A DNA stretch of 35,693 nt, taken from contig JAGFCB010000308.1 in NCBI GenBank assembly GCA_022394775.1, forward strand, positions 1 through 35,693, written 5' to 3'. Origin of the DNA: Candidatus Poribacteria bacterium. GTDB lineage: Bacteria; Poribacteria; WGA-4E; WGA-3G. The first letter of the stretch is position 1. Every line of letters starts with the position of its first letter. The position numbers were made by a program, and so were the translations under genes. Below, piece after piece: positions 8,653 through 18,212 of this stretch. Under the pieces are notes generated by a model. The model saw nothing but the letters and a program-made list of their open reading frames with translations. It ran no database searches and was not told where the DNA came from.

Positions 8653-11600
8653 CTAACTTTTACTAAGCTTTGGACAATTTTGAATGGTGATGTTCTCGGA
8701 TGCGCGGGCTTTTATTGTATCGCCACCACCGACAGGTCTTCCGTACACGCGTTGCACTGCGTCAATACGACAGTCGCTAACCGTCACGTTACGACATTCG
8801 GAGAGGTTGAGACCGTCCCGATCGGTTCGGATGTTGACATTATCTATCAGCATACCGTCGCAACTTGTCGCAAATATAGCATAATCGCCACCGTTATGGA
8901 TGTTCAAGTTTCGGATCTCCACGTTTTTGCAGTGTTGGAGCATAATACCATTGTTGCCTGTTCCATCAACAGAACCGGGACCGTAGACGCTTACATTTTC
9001 AAGGTTTTTACCGATAAGCAGCGCGACATCTGCGTCAGGTAGGGCTTTGAGTGTAGCACCGGCATCAAGTGCGACGGTAACGTCGCTCTTCAGGTAGATA
9101 GAGCCGGTTGCATAAACCCCAGATGGTACGAAAACGGTGCCACCGCCAGCGGCGTTGCAGGCTGCGATGGCTTGGTTGATTGCGTCTGCATCGTTGGATT
9201 TGCCGTCAGCGACGGCACCGAAATGATGCACGTTATAGGTGCCGACCTTTGTCAGTGCTTCTTGTGTTAATTCTGCAAGTGTATCCTCGCGTGTTCTGCC
9301 GGTATGTGCTTCAAGATTCGTTACCCATTTCTTAAGCGTCCGGCTGCGCTCGGATTCGGCATAATCTACCAAGGTTTTTAAGGTGTATTCGTATCTGTGC
9401 GGATCTATTCTACCTTCAAGCGTTTTCCAGAGTTCAGCTGCCTGCGCAGCCATCTCAACCCCCTCTTCTATGTTGGCGTAGAGGTCTTGTATGAGGGTTC
9501 TGCCGATAGAGAGACGTTGATCATGTTCTGTGAAGTGGAAGGCAGTAAGGTGTGCTTCTCCGCGTAACCGGTCTCCATATATCTCACGAAGCCCTGGTGC
9601 ATACTGTGCTAACACACGCTCACGCAACGCCGGTGTGATAACACCTGCTCCTCCTTTATTTACGATATAGGGGGTCTTGACTTGTGCCATACCGGGGTCG
9701 CTGGAATCAAACCAGATACCGCGGTAACCGCGATAGTTGTAGCATTTGCGGGTTACTTCTTCGAGCATCATCAAGATCGTTTCGATTGTCTGCAGCACCT
9801 CTGGATCGTCGCCGAATGTCTGCTGAATCCACTCTGTGTAAATCTCGTTCACCGTTAAGTCTGGATTCCAAGAGAGTCGTCCGAGTCCGTAATAGTTCAC
9901 AGCGTTCAACGGAGATTTTGTCCATGCTGGCGAGGGTTCAATCATAGATACACCCATGATGCAATCGACATTGAATTTATTCAAGCTCCCCGGTCCGTTG
10001 CGATAGGTGTCCTGTTCAAACCACCATTTCCACTTCTTGACCCATGAGACGGGCCAACTCTTGTCAATAACGAGTTCACTGCCATACAAGTTTTTCTGTA
10101 TCGCGCCATCGAGTGCGGGGATAGGTGCCGCGAGGTCCCAATCCAAAGGGCTGCCTTTGGGCACTATAATGACGTTATCCCGGAAGTTGCCATCTTCATG
10201 CGCGAACAGATCGTAGGGGATCAGATTTCGGTAGGGTTCCGGCGTGTATCGGAGGTTGCCGTAGACGAATGCTCGAACAAGTACCTTCCCACCGTAAGGT
10301 TTCAGTGTGTCGGCAATCCGGTTGACCATCGGGGGGCGCGGGTCGCCGTTCTGTTTCTCCGAACCGAGTTTCATCAGGTATCCACCAAAGTCGGGAACTC
10401 TCTCATAAAGTGCGTCGGCGGTTTTAGGGTCGAGTGCAAGGAGATAATTCGGACTCCAATAGAGTGTAATACCGCAATCGCGGCAGATGTCGCCAAGTTT
10501 TTCGACTTCGTCCAGATGTTCCAGAAAATTGTTTCGATAATGCCAGTTAATTTCACTCGGACAGAGCGCGTTCCAACCGCACGATGCCAGCAGACGCACC
10601 CAATCTCGGATTAATTTGGTGTCGCCGGTGCGCAACTCTTCCCAACTGAAGATTGAGTTGTCTCTGCCGCCACCTCGCCATCTGTCGCCGAAAAGTCCAC
10701 GGAAGTAGGACCAATGTGCGACCATACGGATAGGCACCTGCGGGTTTTCCAGGACATCAAGCCCAAACGGATTCTGCCCAATTTGAATGCGACGCATCAG
10801 ATCGAATACACCAAAAACAACGCCCGCGGGTTTTCCTCCGGCAACAACAACCGCTCGTTCTATCGCCTTGATGACGAACCCATCCCCTTCAATTCGATCC
10901 AATTGGAAGTCTTCAGCACGATCTCGGATCCAGTTTGAGGTTTCGGATGTTCCGAGGATAACCTTCGGTCCAACGACAGTGGCAGTCTCTGAAACGGAGG
11001 GCTTGAAACCGAACATGGATTCCGCCGCCTGTGCCAATTCGGAACCAGCCGTCTGGACAGTCGAATTTGTGCCTTCCACAACAATGTTTTTAAACAGATC
11101 CTGATTTGGCTGTTCAGTCGCGGGTGGATTGAACTGTAGCCACGCCTTATAGAGCGTCCTGTCCACCTCTTGGTACTTATAAGTGTTCCGCTTTTTTTCG
11201 GTAGCGTTCGTATCACGTCTTCCTACATAGATGTCCTTGGTTTCGTCGTAAATCTGCCTAACTTCAGCGTCGGTCAGCGGCGTATTGTAGATACGGAGAT
11301 CGTCGAGATAGCCAGTAAAGTCTTCACTGGTCCGAATCTCAGTTAAACCCTCTCGGCGCAGCGGCTCCATGTTCACTGTAGATAAATCAATTGTTGCGAT
11401 CCGTTCACCATCACGCCAGCCGACGATCTGTTTCGCTGTGTCATCGTAGGCGACTGCGAACAGATGCCATTCGGCATCGCCGACAGAGGCTTTCACAGAT
11501 GGATAGAATGCCCATTCGCGCATGTCGTACTTAGGCCAATCGTAATCAAGGATGCCTTCCCAGTATTCAAAATCCTTCTCACCTCGGAAGCGCACTTGAA

Positions 11601-11976
11601 AACAGCCACGATAGTTGTTAAGTTCAATCGCGTCGTTGTTGTATCTGAGAATGTTGGACCTATCCGACCCGGAATTTAACCAGAAGCAGATTGTGCCACG
11701 CGATATTGCGAGTGGCGAATTCTCCGACACAGGGATTCGCATTGGTTCTGTCTTCCGCATCACTTCGATGCAAGCACGTCCTTCGCCGAGTGAATAGATT
11801 GTTGTTCCACCCAACACGGCGTGGTTGCCATTCCCAGAGAGATCAGTGCCTGTTCCATCGTCAAAATCCCAACGTCCGATGAGCCCTTTGGGTTCAGCTG
11901 CCCTTGCACTACTGAGTTGATTTGCTAACATCAGTACGACGACTATAGAAATTGTAATGAGGACTTGGTACTCCAT
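8653..11976 (-). CDS. LamG - GH67 alpha-glucuronidase-like - truncated GH28-like fusion, secreted
   Basis: Very large secreted protein (1107 aa) with three parts. After a signal peptide (about 1-26, ending SARA), residues 30-250 form a LamG/concanavalin-like domain (GLIGRWDFDDGTGTDLSGNG). Residues about 285-905 resemble GH67 alpha-glucuronidase: an N-terminal accessory fold, then RMVAHWSYFRGLFGDRWRGG, then the PLNAVNYYGLGRLSWNPDL strand and a helical C-terminal part. From residue 913 a right-handed beta-helix begins like GH28 polygalacturonases (HFGAVADGKSNDADAINQA). It spans only about 195 residues against about 400, the NTD motif is altered (RTDRDG), the DD motif is GGGD, and later GHG and RIK motifs are absent. 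It stops abruptly at QNCPKLSKS. AAGGGG lies 8 nt before the ATG. I infer plant- or algal-type polysaccharide binding or cleavage; GH67 catalytic acids were not assigned. Confidence 0.82.
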   Translation of the reverse strand: MEYQVLITISIVVVLMLANQLSSARAAEPKGLIGRWDFDDGTGTDLSGNGNHAVLGGTTIYSLGEGRACIEVMRKTEPMRIPVSENSPLAISRGTICFWLNSGSDRSNILRYNNDAIELNNYRGCFQVRFRGEKDFEYWEGILDYDWPKYDMREWAFYPSVKASVGDAEWHLFAVAYDDTAKQIVGWRDGERIATIDLSTVNMEPLRREGLTEIRTSEDFTGYLDDLRIYNTPLTDAEVRQIYDETKDIYVGRRDTNATEKKRNTYKYQEVDRTLYKAWLQFNPPATEQPNQDLFKNIVVEGTNSTVQTAGSELAQAAESMFGFKPSVSETATVVGPKVILGTSETSNWIRDRAEDFQLDRIEGDGFVIKAIERAVVVAGGKPAGVVFGVFDLMRRIQIGQNPFGLDVLENPQVPIRMVAHWSYFRGLFGDRWRGGGRDNSIFSWEELRTGDTKLIRDWVRLLASCGWNALCPSEINWHYRNNFLEHLDEVEKLGDICRDCGITLYWSPNYLLALDPKTADALYERVPDFGGYLMKLGSEKQNGDPRPPMVNRIADTLKPYGGKVLVRAFVYGNLRYTPEPYRNLIPYDLFAHEDGNFRDNVIIVPKGSPLDWDLAAPIPALDGAIQKNLYGSELVIDKSWPVSWVKKWKWWFEQDTYRNGPGSLNKFNVDCIMGVSMIEPSPAWTKSPLNAVNYYGLGRLSWNPDLTVNEIYTEWIQQTFGDDPEVLQTIETILMMLEEVTRKCYNYRGYRGIWFDSSDPGMAQVKTPYIVNKGGAGVITPALRERVLAQYAPGLREIYGDRLRGEAHLTAFHFTEHDQRLSIGRTLIQDLYANIEEGVEMAAQAAELWKTLEGRIDPHRYEYTLKTLVDYAESERSRTLKKWVTNLEAHTGRTREDTLAELTQEALTKVGTYNVHHFGAVADGKSNDADAINQAIAACNAAGGGTVFVPSGVYATGSIYLKSDVTVALDAGATLKALPDADVALLIGKNLENVSVYGPGSVDGTGNNGIMLQHCKNVEIRNLNIHNGGDYAIFATSCDGMLIDNVNIRTDRDGLNLSECRNVTVSDCRIDAVQRVYGRPVGGGDTIKARASENITIQNCPKLSKS

Positions 11977-12018
11977 AGCGAATTCCCCTTATATTTCAGG
12001 TTACCAGTTGAATGGCTG

Positions 12019-13776
12019 TCATCGTGAAGTTGGTAGCGGTGCCTTGAATAGTTCCCACAATAGCACTGTGCTGTCCAAACTCCCACTGGCAAGTGTTTTT
12101 CCATCGGGACTGAAGGCAAGGCTTGTCACCCAAAATGTATGCCCCGTGAGCGTTTTCTTGTATTCACCAGTATCCGCATTCCAGAGGTGGATATTGCCGT
12201 CTCTGCTTCCGCTAGCGAGTATTTTCCCATCGGGACTGAACGCCACGCTACTAACCCAATCTGTATGTCCGGTGGGGGTTATTTTGGATGTGCCGGTGTG
12301 TGCATCCCAGAGGCGGAGGGTCCCGTCTCCACCCCCACTGGCGAGTATTTTCCCATCGGGACTGAACGCCACACTTTTGACACCGTCTGCATGTCCTATG
12401 AGTATGTTCGTGAGCTTGCCAGTGTGCGCCTCCCAGAAACGGATGGTATCGTCGTCGCTTCCACTTGCGAGTGTCTGTCCATCGGGACTGAATGCCATGC
12501 TTCTCACCCACAACGTATGTCCTTCAAGTATTCTCTTGCGCTCACCGGTGTGTGCATCCCAGAGGCGGATATCCTCCCAACCCCCACTGGCAAGTGTTTT
12601 TCCATCGGGACTGAACGCTACGCAGTAGACTGGGGCCGGTCCTTTGAATGCCGGCTTGTGCGTGCCAGTGTGCACGTCCCACAAGTGGGGCGGATTTTTA
12701 CCTGTCCCACCGGCGAGCGTTTTTCCATCGGGGCTGAACGCTACACTGAAAACGCGTCCTATATCTCCAGTGAGCGTTTTTTTGTGAGCACCCGTGTCTC
12801 CATCCCAGAAGTCAACGGTCTCGCCAGGATCATTTCCGCTAGCGAGCGTTTTTCCATCGGGACTGAACGCCACACTTGAGACTTGTTCGGTATATCCCGT
12901 GAGCGTTTTTTGATGTGCTGCGGTGTGCGCATCCCAGAGGCGGACTGCTTTCGCACCCCCACTGGCGAGTGTCTGCCCATCGGGACTGAAGGCTACGTGA
13001 TAAACCGCTCCTGTATGTCCTGTGAGCGTTTTCTTGTGTTCGCCGGTGTGTGCATCCCAGAGGCGGACAGTGCCGTCTTCGCTTCCGCTGGCGAGTGTCT
13101 GTCCATCCGGGCTGAATGCCACGCTGTAGACAGTATTCGTATGTCCCGTGAGCATTTTCTTGTGTTCACCGGTATACACATCCCAGAGGCGGATAGTCCT
13201 ATCGTAGTTTCCACTGGCAAGGGTGCGCCCATCTGGTGTGAACGATAAACTTGTAATCCCATCGGCAAGTCCTGTGAGCGTTTCCTTGTGTTCGCCGGTA
13301 TACACATCCCAGAGGCGGACAGTGCCATCGTCACTTCCACACGCAAGGGTGCGTCCGTCCGGGCTGAATGCCACGCTATTGACACTAATCTTATACGTCG
13401 TGAGCCTTGTCTTGTGTATACCTGTGCCAATATCCCATAAACGGATAGTCCCATCATAACACCCACTTGCAATTGTTTTTCCGTCAGGACTAAACGCGAT
13501 GTTGAAGATTTGCTCGCTTTGCCCGGTGAGTAGGCTAACGTCTTGATAAGTTGCGGTATCGTAGAGCCAAATACCGATGCCGCTTGCCACCGCGAGGAGC
13601 GTCCCGTCGGGGGAATACCGCATCTCACCTGTTCTGCCTCTACCGAGTCGGGTCCTTGCCCCCTCAGGTATCCCCCACTGTGTGTTGTCTTGGGCGAAGG
13701 TGTTGGGCAGTAGCTGGAGCATTGAAAAAACAATAAGGAACGTCAAAAAGTTGGAAAATAACGTTTTTTTCATCAT
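12019..13776 (-). CDS. Secreted WD40-repeat protein, 13 visible repeats
   Basis: Exported beta-propeller protein of unknown partner. A signal peptide ending NTFAQ (about residue 29) is followed by the shared family opening AQDNTQWGIPEGARTRLGRG and then 13 WD40 repeats of about 42 aa, most written AFSPDGKTLASGS...LWD. Two seven-bladed propellers would need 14, so one blade may be split between the ends, degenerate or lost. No dockerin-like tail follows, unlike the two relatives at 27840-31128. The repeats are very similar at DNA level, so unequal exchange is plausible. It is followed after 42 bp by the GH67-like gene and preceded by the hydrolase gene. There is only a weak RBS; the double ATG at 13776 and 13773 leaves the start uncertain by one codon. 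Confidence 0.88.
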   Translation of the reverse strand: MMKKTLFSNFLTFLIVFSMLQLLPNTFAQDNTQWGIPEGARTRLGRGRTGEMRYSPDGTLLAVASGIGIWLYDTATYQDVSLLTGQSEQIFNIAFSPDGKTIASGCYDGTIRLWDIGTGIHKTRLTTYKISVNSVAFSPDGRTLACGSDDGTVRLWDVYTGEHKETLTGLADGITSLSFTPDGRTLASGNYDRTIRLWDVYTGEHKKMLTGHTNTVYSVAFSPDGQTLASGSEDGTVRLWDAHTGEHKKTLTGHTGAVYHVAFSPDGQTLASGGAKAVRLWDAHTAAHQKTLTGYTEQVSSVAFSPDGKTLASGNDPGETVDFWDGDTGAHKKTLTGDIGRVFSVAFSPDGKTLAGGTGKNPPHLWDVHTGTHKPAFKGPAPVYCVAFSPDGKTLASGGWEDIRLWDAHTGERKRILEGHTLWVRSMAFSPDGQTLASGSDDDTIRFWEAHTGKLTNILIGHADGVKSVAFSPDGKILASGGGDGTLRLWDAHTGTSKITPTGHTDWVSSVAFSPDGKILASGSRDGNIHLWNADTGEYKKTLTGHTFWVTSLAFSPDGKTLASGSLDSTVLLWELFKAPLPTSR

Positions 13777-13815
13777 GAACTTTCGTTTTTTCGATAATCC
13801 CTATTTGGAGATATA

Positions 13816-13856
13816 GTATTCTTGAAAAGCGTCTTAGCATGTATTCTTAAAAAGCG
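13816..13856 (-). promoter_or_regulatory. 16-bp direct repeat 25 bp apart before the WD40 gene
   Basis: GTATTCTTGAAAAGCG (13816-13831) and GTATTCTTAAAAAGCG (13841-13856) differ at one base and are spaced 25 bp start to start. They lie between the hydrolase stop and the WD40 start. Two-site spacing of this kind could be a regulator site or a small tandem duplication; no match to a known operator is claimed. Confidence 0.4.
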
Positions 13857-13868
13857 AAAAAGGGCACT

Positions 13869-15302
13869 TTATTGTCCCACCGACAGTACCCAGTCTCGGA
13901 TAAGGTCAAGCACTTTCGGTGAGAGCGTCTCCTCTATGGCACCGTATTCGTTGACTAAGCCCGTTTTGGCACGTTGGAAGAGGTGGTTGTGTTCCGGTAG
14001 ACGATGCACAGTTACATTGCGATTGCCGCCTTTTTCGAGAGCAACGGTGATGGCGGTGAGGTTTTGGTCGGCATCAACCTGGACATCTAATTCACCGTTC
14101 AGCGCGAGGACAGGAACTTTGATTTTCTCAAGGGCAGGCCGTGGATCGAAAGTAAGGAAGTAGCGCATCCACGGGGTAAGCGACTGTTCCGCGAGTATCC
14201 GTACCTGCGCCTCGCCTTGTTGTGCTGGAGGAACACCGTTAATTTCGAGCTGCTGACGTACAATTTCCTCGACCCTTTGCCGCTGCGCGTCCTCCGCCAT
14301 ATCTTCTGAAGTTAAAATCGTGAACAATCGATCGAGGAGCACCAGCAAATTCTGTTTCCGCTCACCCGCGATGCCCGCTGCATCGAAAATGCGCTCGTTC
14401 TGTTTCCGCAGTAACTCGGCACCAGGGACACCCGGACCAGCCATCAGCACAATGAAAGCGACATCATTGCTGCGACTCGCGACGATGGCTGCGATGAGAC
14501 CGCCTTCACTGTGCCCGATCAACCCAACACGATCGATGCGATCGTCCTGTTTAAGGAATGCCACGCCTGCCTCCACGTCCGTTGCGAAATCTGCTGTCGT
14601 TGGCGGTTTCGGGTGCGGCGTTGACTTACCGATACCCGGGTCATCAACGCGGAGTACGGCGATGCCTGCGCGGCTCAGGTGATCAGCGAGTACCCAAAAC
14701 GGTTTGTGTCCGACCAAGGTCTCGTCTCGGTCTTGTAAACCACTACCGGAGATGAGGAGCACTGCTGGAAACGGACCGTTACCTTGCGGTAACGTCAGAG
14801 TCCCAGCGAGGTTAACTGTACCGTTTTGAAAGGCTACCTCTTCGATTTTATAAGGGAACGGCGGTTTGGGTTCTTGCGGTCTTGCGGGATCCTTGACGAC
14901 AACATCACGAGAGAGGCGGAAACTGAATGTGGCACCCCCTTGGCTGAACGGACCACTGATAGCACCGTCTTGTAATTTTCCATCAAAGGTCGGATTCCCC
15001 GGCACGCCGAGAATTGAGAACTTGACACGCAGACTACTATCTTCTTCCACAACAAGGATATCAGACAGGGATAATCCCTTCGCGCCTTGTGCTGGAATGT
15101 CGATAGTTCCGCTCCAGTCCCCGTCGTTGACAGTGAGATCAATCTTTACGGCGATGGGTTGACCGGGAATTTCAATCTGTCCCTCCCAATGCCCCACAAC
15201 TCGGTTTTCTGCATAGGAAACCGAGAACCCCACCACCATTGTCAGGATGACGAGAATTATCTTAAGTAAACCAGATTCTATCTGATGAAAGTTGTTTTTC
15301 AC
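13869..15302 (-). CDS. Secreted alpha/beta hydrolase (serine-aminopeptidase-like fold)
   Basis: Exported alpha/beta hydrolase. The signal peptide (about 1-31, ending SYA) is followed by a beta-rich N-terminal domain (about 35-135, beginning VVGHWEGQIEIPGQPI). This N-terminal domain is common in a family of secreted esterase/peptidase-like proteins. The hydrolase domain starts near residue 165 (LAGTLTLPQGNGPFPAVLLI). The nucleophile elbow is GHSEGG with Ser265; likely acid Asp in LNGELDVQVDADQN, and His in LPEHNHLF near residue 445. The start is GTG with AAGGA 9 nt upstream, and this SD overlaps the stop of the LamG gene, so coupling is likely. Substrate unknown. Confidence 0.88.
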   Translation of the reverse strand: MKNNFHQIESGLLKIILVILTMVVGFSVSYAENRVVGHWEGQIEIPGQPIAVKIDLTVNDGDWSGTIDIPAQGAKGLSLSDILVVEEDSSLRVKFSILGVPGNPTFDGKLQDGAISGPFSQGGATFSFRLSRDVVVKDPARPQEPKPPFPYKIEEVAFQNGTVNLAGTLTLPQGNGPFPAVLLISGSGLQDRDETLVGHKPFWVLADHLSRAGIAVLRVDDPGIGKSTPHPKPPTTADFATDVEAGVAFLKQDDRIDRVGLIGHSEGGLIAAIVASRSNDVAFIVLMAGPGVPGAELLRKQNERIFDAAGIAGERKQNLLVLLDRLFTILTSEDMAEDAQRQRVEEIVRQQLEINGVPPAQQGEAQVRILAEQSLTPWMRYFLTFDPRPALEKIKVPVLALNGELDVQVDADQNLTAITVALEKGGNRNVTVHRLPEHNHLFQRAKTGLVNEYGAIEETLSPKVLDLIRDWVLSVGQ

Positions 15303-15314
15303 TGCGTCTCATCC

Positions 15315-16079
15315 TTATGGACTGGCTTTTATATTTCCCCATGTAGTGGTTAACTTGCCAGCGGGATAAACCGCCAATGCGGATTTGAGACCTGTTGTCA
15401 TGATGGTTTTAATATCAGCCTCAGTCAGTGCGACAGTGAAAAAAGCGATATCGTCAAAGACACCAGAATAATATTGTCCCCATTGATGCAAAAAAGTTGC
15501 CCCAATACTGATATCCGTAAAAACATAGGTATCGGTAACTGTGGCTCCTTCTTTGCCGTTGTAATAACCCGTCGCGTTTCCTTCATCATCCAATACAAAC
15601 GCATAGTGTCCCCATTTATTTTCATCAAATTTTGGGATGACAGGTTTCCATGCCTTGCCCCAAATGTCAACGGCACCATTTTGGAACCGAATTGCGAAGG
15701 CCGGATTTGTGGGCCCACTAACATTCGATATTAACCGATCATCATTGGCGACATCACTCGGTTTCGCCCATAGAACGACTGTGACCTCCCCAGCCAACTC
15801 TAAATTCCCGACAAGCACATGCGCTTTACTCTCATTCCCATCAAATTCCAGTGCGGCTCCGAATTTACCGTTCTTTATCCATTTCGGAGCGTTCATAATT
15901 TCCCCGTCGTTGCCATTTTCAGAGGCATCCGCCGCGGTATCGCCCTTACCTTCATCAAAGAGCCACATCCCGGCAACAGTTTTTAGATCAAATTCACCGT
16001 TGCTGATGCCGGTAAACACGAAACTCAAGACAATTAAACTGACACATACAAGCATTAAATTCGCCATTACGATTTTCAT
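15315..16079 (-). CDS. Secreted LamG-domain protein
   Basis: Small exported protein made of a signal peptide (about 1-28) and one LamG/concanavalin A-like domain. Typical features are GMWLFDEGKGDTAADASENG (about 37-56), GAALEFDG, VTVVLWAKPS, a central strand with WGHYAFVLDDEGNATGYYNG, and FDDIAFFTVALTEADIKTIM near the end. Such domains bind carbohydrate or protein ligands; the ligand is not known. GGAG lies 9 nt before the ATG. Twelve bases after the stop the hydrolase starts, suggesting one transcript with it and probably with the WD40 gene beyond. No dockerin or anchor motif is present. Confidence 0.88.
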   Translation of the reverse strand: MKIVMANLMLVCVSLIVLSFVFTGISNGEFDLKTVAGMWLFDEGKGDTAADASENGNDGEIMNAPKWIKNGKFGAALEFDGNESKAHVLVGNLELAGEVTVVLWAKPSDVANDDRLISNVSGPTNPAFAIRFQNGAVDIWGKAWKPVIPKFDENKWGHYAFVLDDEGNATGYYNGKEGATVTDTYVFTDISIGATFLHQWGQYYSGVFDDIAFFTVALTEADIKTIMTTGLKSALAVYPAGKLTTTWGNIKASP

Positions 16080-16284
16080 CTGTCATATCTCCTTTATTAT
16101 ATCAGAAAGCTGTGAATTGGGCATTCGTGACAGCACATGAAGTTAAATGTATAGACAGACAACTGACTCATTCTTATCACTCATTCGCTATTCTATCATA
16201 GATTCAGTTAGGTGTCATCTTTTCTTGAGTGAGAGGGTGTGTAAAGTTTTTGACCCCAAATAGATCAAAGCATCTTCTACGTGG

Positions 16285-16361
16285 TTCTGACATAGCACTC
16301 CGCTGGAGTGCAAGAAAGAATTACATCTGACTCTATAGACATATTGCTCCGCTGGAGCAAA
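16285..16361. repeat. Two CTCCGCTGGAG hairpin repeats
   Basis: GCACTCC-GCT-GGAGTGC (16295-16311) and TTGCTCC-GCT-GGAGCAA (16344-16360) are perfect 7-bp stems with the same loop, 49 bp apart. On the minus strand both are followed by TATGTC. The outer base pairs differ but still pair, which favours selection on structure. The second provides the stop codon of the WD40 remnant. Confidence 0.7.
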
Positions 16362-16638
16362 GAGACTTCTTGGTAGGTCCGGGAGTGCCTCTTTCCATGG
16401 TTAGCGGAAATCCTTGATGCGTGCTCATATTGTAGACCCAAATACCAATAGAAGTTGCAACAGCGAGTTGTGTACCATCCGGTGAATATGTGATTTCATT
16501 TATTCTACCCTTGCCAATGCGGACTTTTGCGCCTTCCGGTAAACCCCATTGTGTATAATCTTGGGCGACGCTGCTTAGCAGGTATAGCGTTGAAAAGATA
16601 AGTAGTGTTAAAAGGATAAAAAATGAAGTGCGTTTCAT
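16333..16638 (-). pseudogene. Truncated WD40 family remnant
   Basis: The first 75 or so residues are a good copy of the family N-terminus: a signal peptide, then AQDYTQWGLPEGAKVRIGKG, TYSPDGTQLAVATSIGIWVY. This is closest to the starts of the proteins at 12019-13776 and 27840-29971. After STHQGFPLTM the similarity ends and the last 20 or so residues, including the TAG stop, come from a hairpin repeat. An intact AGGAG lies 10 nt before the ATG. I read it as a gene cut by a repeat insertion or deletion; a short secreted peptide could still be made. The rest of the propeller is not found downstream. Confidence 0.75.
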
Positions 16639-16778
16639 GCAGCCAGGCTCCTCTTAGGCGAATTAGATGCCATCTGTGAAGGACCGCGAACGATTTCTGT
16701 GTTCTTTTTTTAACTATACCACAACACCTATAAGATATGCCGTAGAAAAATCGAGTAAAAGGACGGAGCAACAAAGTA

Positions 16779-18212
16779 TTATGCTTCGGTTTCAGTTTCT
16801 ACTTCGTTATCATGCATAATCTCTTGCAAGCCGGTAGCGATGCGGAAACCAGCGATAGAGATGCCGATCGAGATAGCGAACAACCACCGATAACCGATAT
16901 GCGGAGCAAGAAGCCCACCCAACACGGGTGCGAAACTCACGGGCATGAGTAACGTGTTCATAAAGCCGATGTAAGTTGGACGGTTCCGTGGTGGTGCGAT
17001 ATTTAGCATATATGCCATAAACCCGACCATCATGCCGTTCCCCAAAATACCGCCGACTATGAAAATCAATAAAAAGGCTGGCATTTGTAGCGACACCGGT
17101 AATACACCAGAAAAAAACGCGATGGCGGCAGGGATCCCCATCAGCCCTGCAGTGATAATCAGGAGCCATCGGACGCCATACCTCTCACCGACATATCCCC
17201 ATATTGTGTTTGAAATCACACCACTCAATGCGGAACAGACGATAAAAAAGCCTATCGTTGCTTCAGAAAGTCCGAGTTCGTTCAGGGCATAAGGGATGTA
17301 GAAGGGAGATGCCATTCCAGAGAAGTGTCCAAAGACGCGGAAAAGAATAAAGCGTCGGTAATTCGCGTCTGTCCGGAGGAAATGCGGTCCTTTCTTTAGA
17401 TGCTCTGAGATGGGTTGCCGCGCCGGTTGGACTGGATGAATCGGTTCACGGACACCTAAGAAACTGACGAATGAAAGAAACGCTGCAGTCACTGAACAGA
17501 TAAAGAGAAAGGCGTAATTATAGGGGAAACCGAGATCCGTCTCTATATTACAGATAGATCCGATAAAGTACATCGTGAACGTTTTGAAGGCTTGCGTAAT
17601 ACTTCCGAGTATACCAGTAAATTCGTCTTCGTTTCCGAGGACGGCACGCACAAGGAATCCGACCCAGATGGCGAAAAAACCGCCGTACAGTTGTCGTAAG
17701 CTAAAGAAACGGGCGCGCCGTTGCGGTTCTATGGACTTAGAGACGATGTCCATGTAAGGGAGCGTCGAAACACCCATTGCAGAGGAGGATAAGAAGTAGA
17801 GTCCAAGAAAACAGGCGGCGAGCAACATCGGATTTTGCTCACCTATTGTGATGGTAGAGAAAAAGACGGCGAGCCATGCCAAAACACGGATGCTCATACC
17901 GAGCGCGTAAAACGGCATTTTACGTGGACGGTGTTCCAGTAGGTTAGACATCAACAGTTGGGGCCACATCCACCCTGCTGTCATCATTGAACCGGTTAAA
18001 CCCACGAGAAGATCCGAACCACTTAACTTATGGATAAAAGCAGGAAGCACCGTCGATGAATCCGCAAACGCGAGGTTAATACGCATGAAAGCGCCTTGGA
18101 GCAGTGCAAATCGGAAGTTTCGCCGTTGGGTTTTTAATTTACCTTGCGGTTCGGTCAGGTTGTTCTGATTAATAAGTTCAATTTCCGTAGTTCCGCCTTG
18201 AACGTTGTTCAA
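16779..18212 (-). CDS. MFS transporter
   Basis: Inner-membrane major facilitator with about 12 helices, about 440 aa in its conserved part. Family-like features include FADSSTVLPAFIHKLSGSDLLVGL in the first helices, RRARFFSLRQLYGG in the central part, and a second half with NELGLSEATIGFFIVCSALSG. Substrate cannot be told. The conserved part begins near NFRFALLQGAF (residue 32). No ATG lies between that point and the upstream stop: the only start upstream is TTG at 18212, and the first ATG (18086) would cut into helix 1. The first 30 or so residues are encoded by repeat copy D, so the original start seems to have been replaced. Confidence 0.85.
   Translation of the reverse strand: MNNVQGGTTEIELINQNNLTEPQGKLKTQRRNFRFALLQGAFMRINLAFADSSTVLPAFIHKLSGSDLLVGLTGSMMTAGWMWPQLLMSNLLEHRPRKMPFYALGMSIRVLAWLAVFFSTITIGEQNPMLLAACFLGLYFLSSSAMGVSTLPYMDIVSKSIEPQRRARFFSLRQLYGGFFAIWVGFLVRAVLGNEDEFTGILGSITQAFKTFTMYFIGSICNIETDLGFPYNYAFLFICSVTAAFLSFVSFLGVREPIHPVQPARQPISEHLKKGPHFLRTDANYRRFILFRVFGHFSGMASPFYIPYALNELGLSEATIGFFIVCSALSGVISNTIWGYVGERYGVRWLLIITAGLMGIPAAIAFFSGVLPVSLQMPAFLLIFIVGGILGNGMMVGFMAYMLNIAPPRNRPTYIGFMNTLLMPVSFAPVLGGLLAPHIGYRWLFAISIGISIAGFRIATGLQEIMHDNEVETETEA

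Noticed and set aside
12139..13733. Long open frames in other frames across the WD40 repeats
   Set aside because: They arise because the 126-bp repeat unit is a multiple of three and stays open in other frames; they show the same repetitive pattern without a family match.
16505..16774. 89-codon minus-strand frame near the WD40 remnant
   Set aside because: It overlaps the remnant in another frame, where signal peptide, RBS and family similarity are clear.
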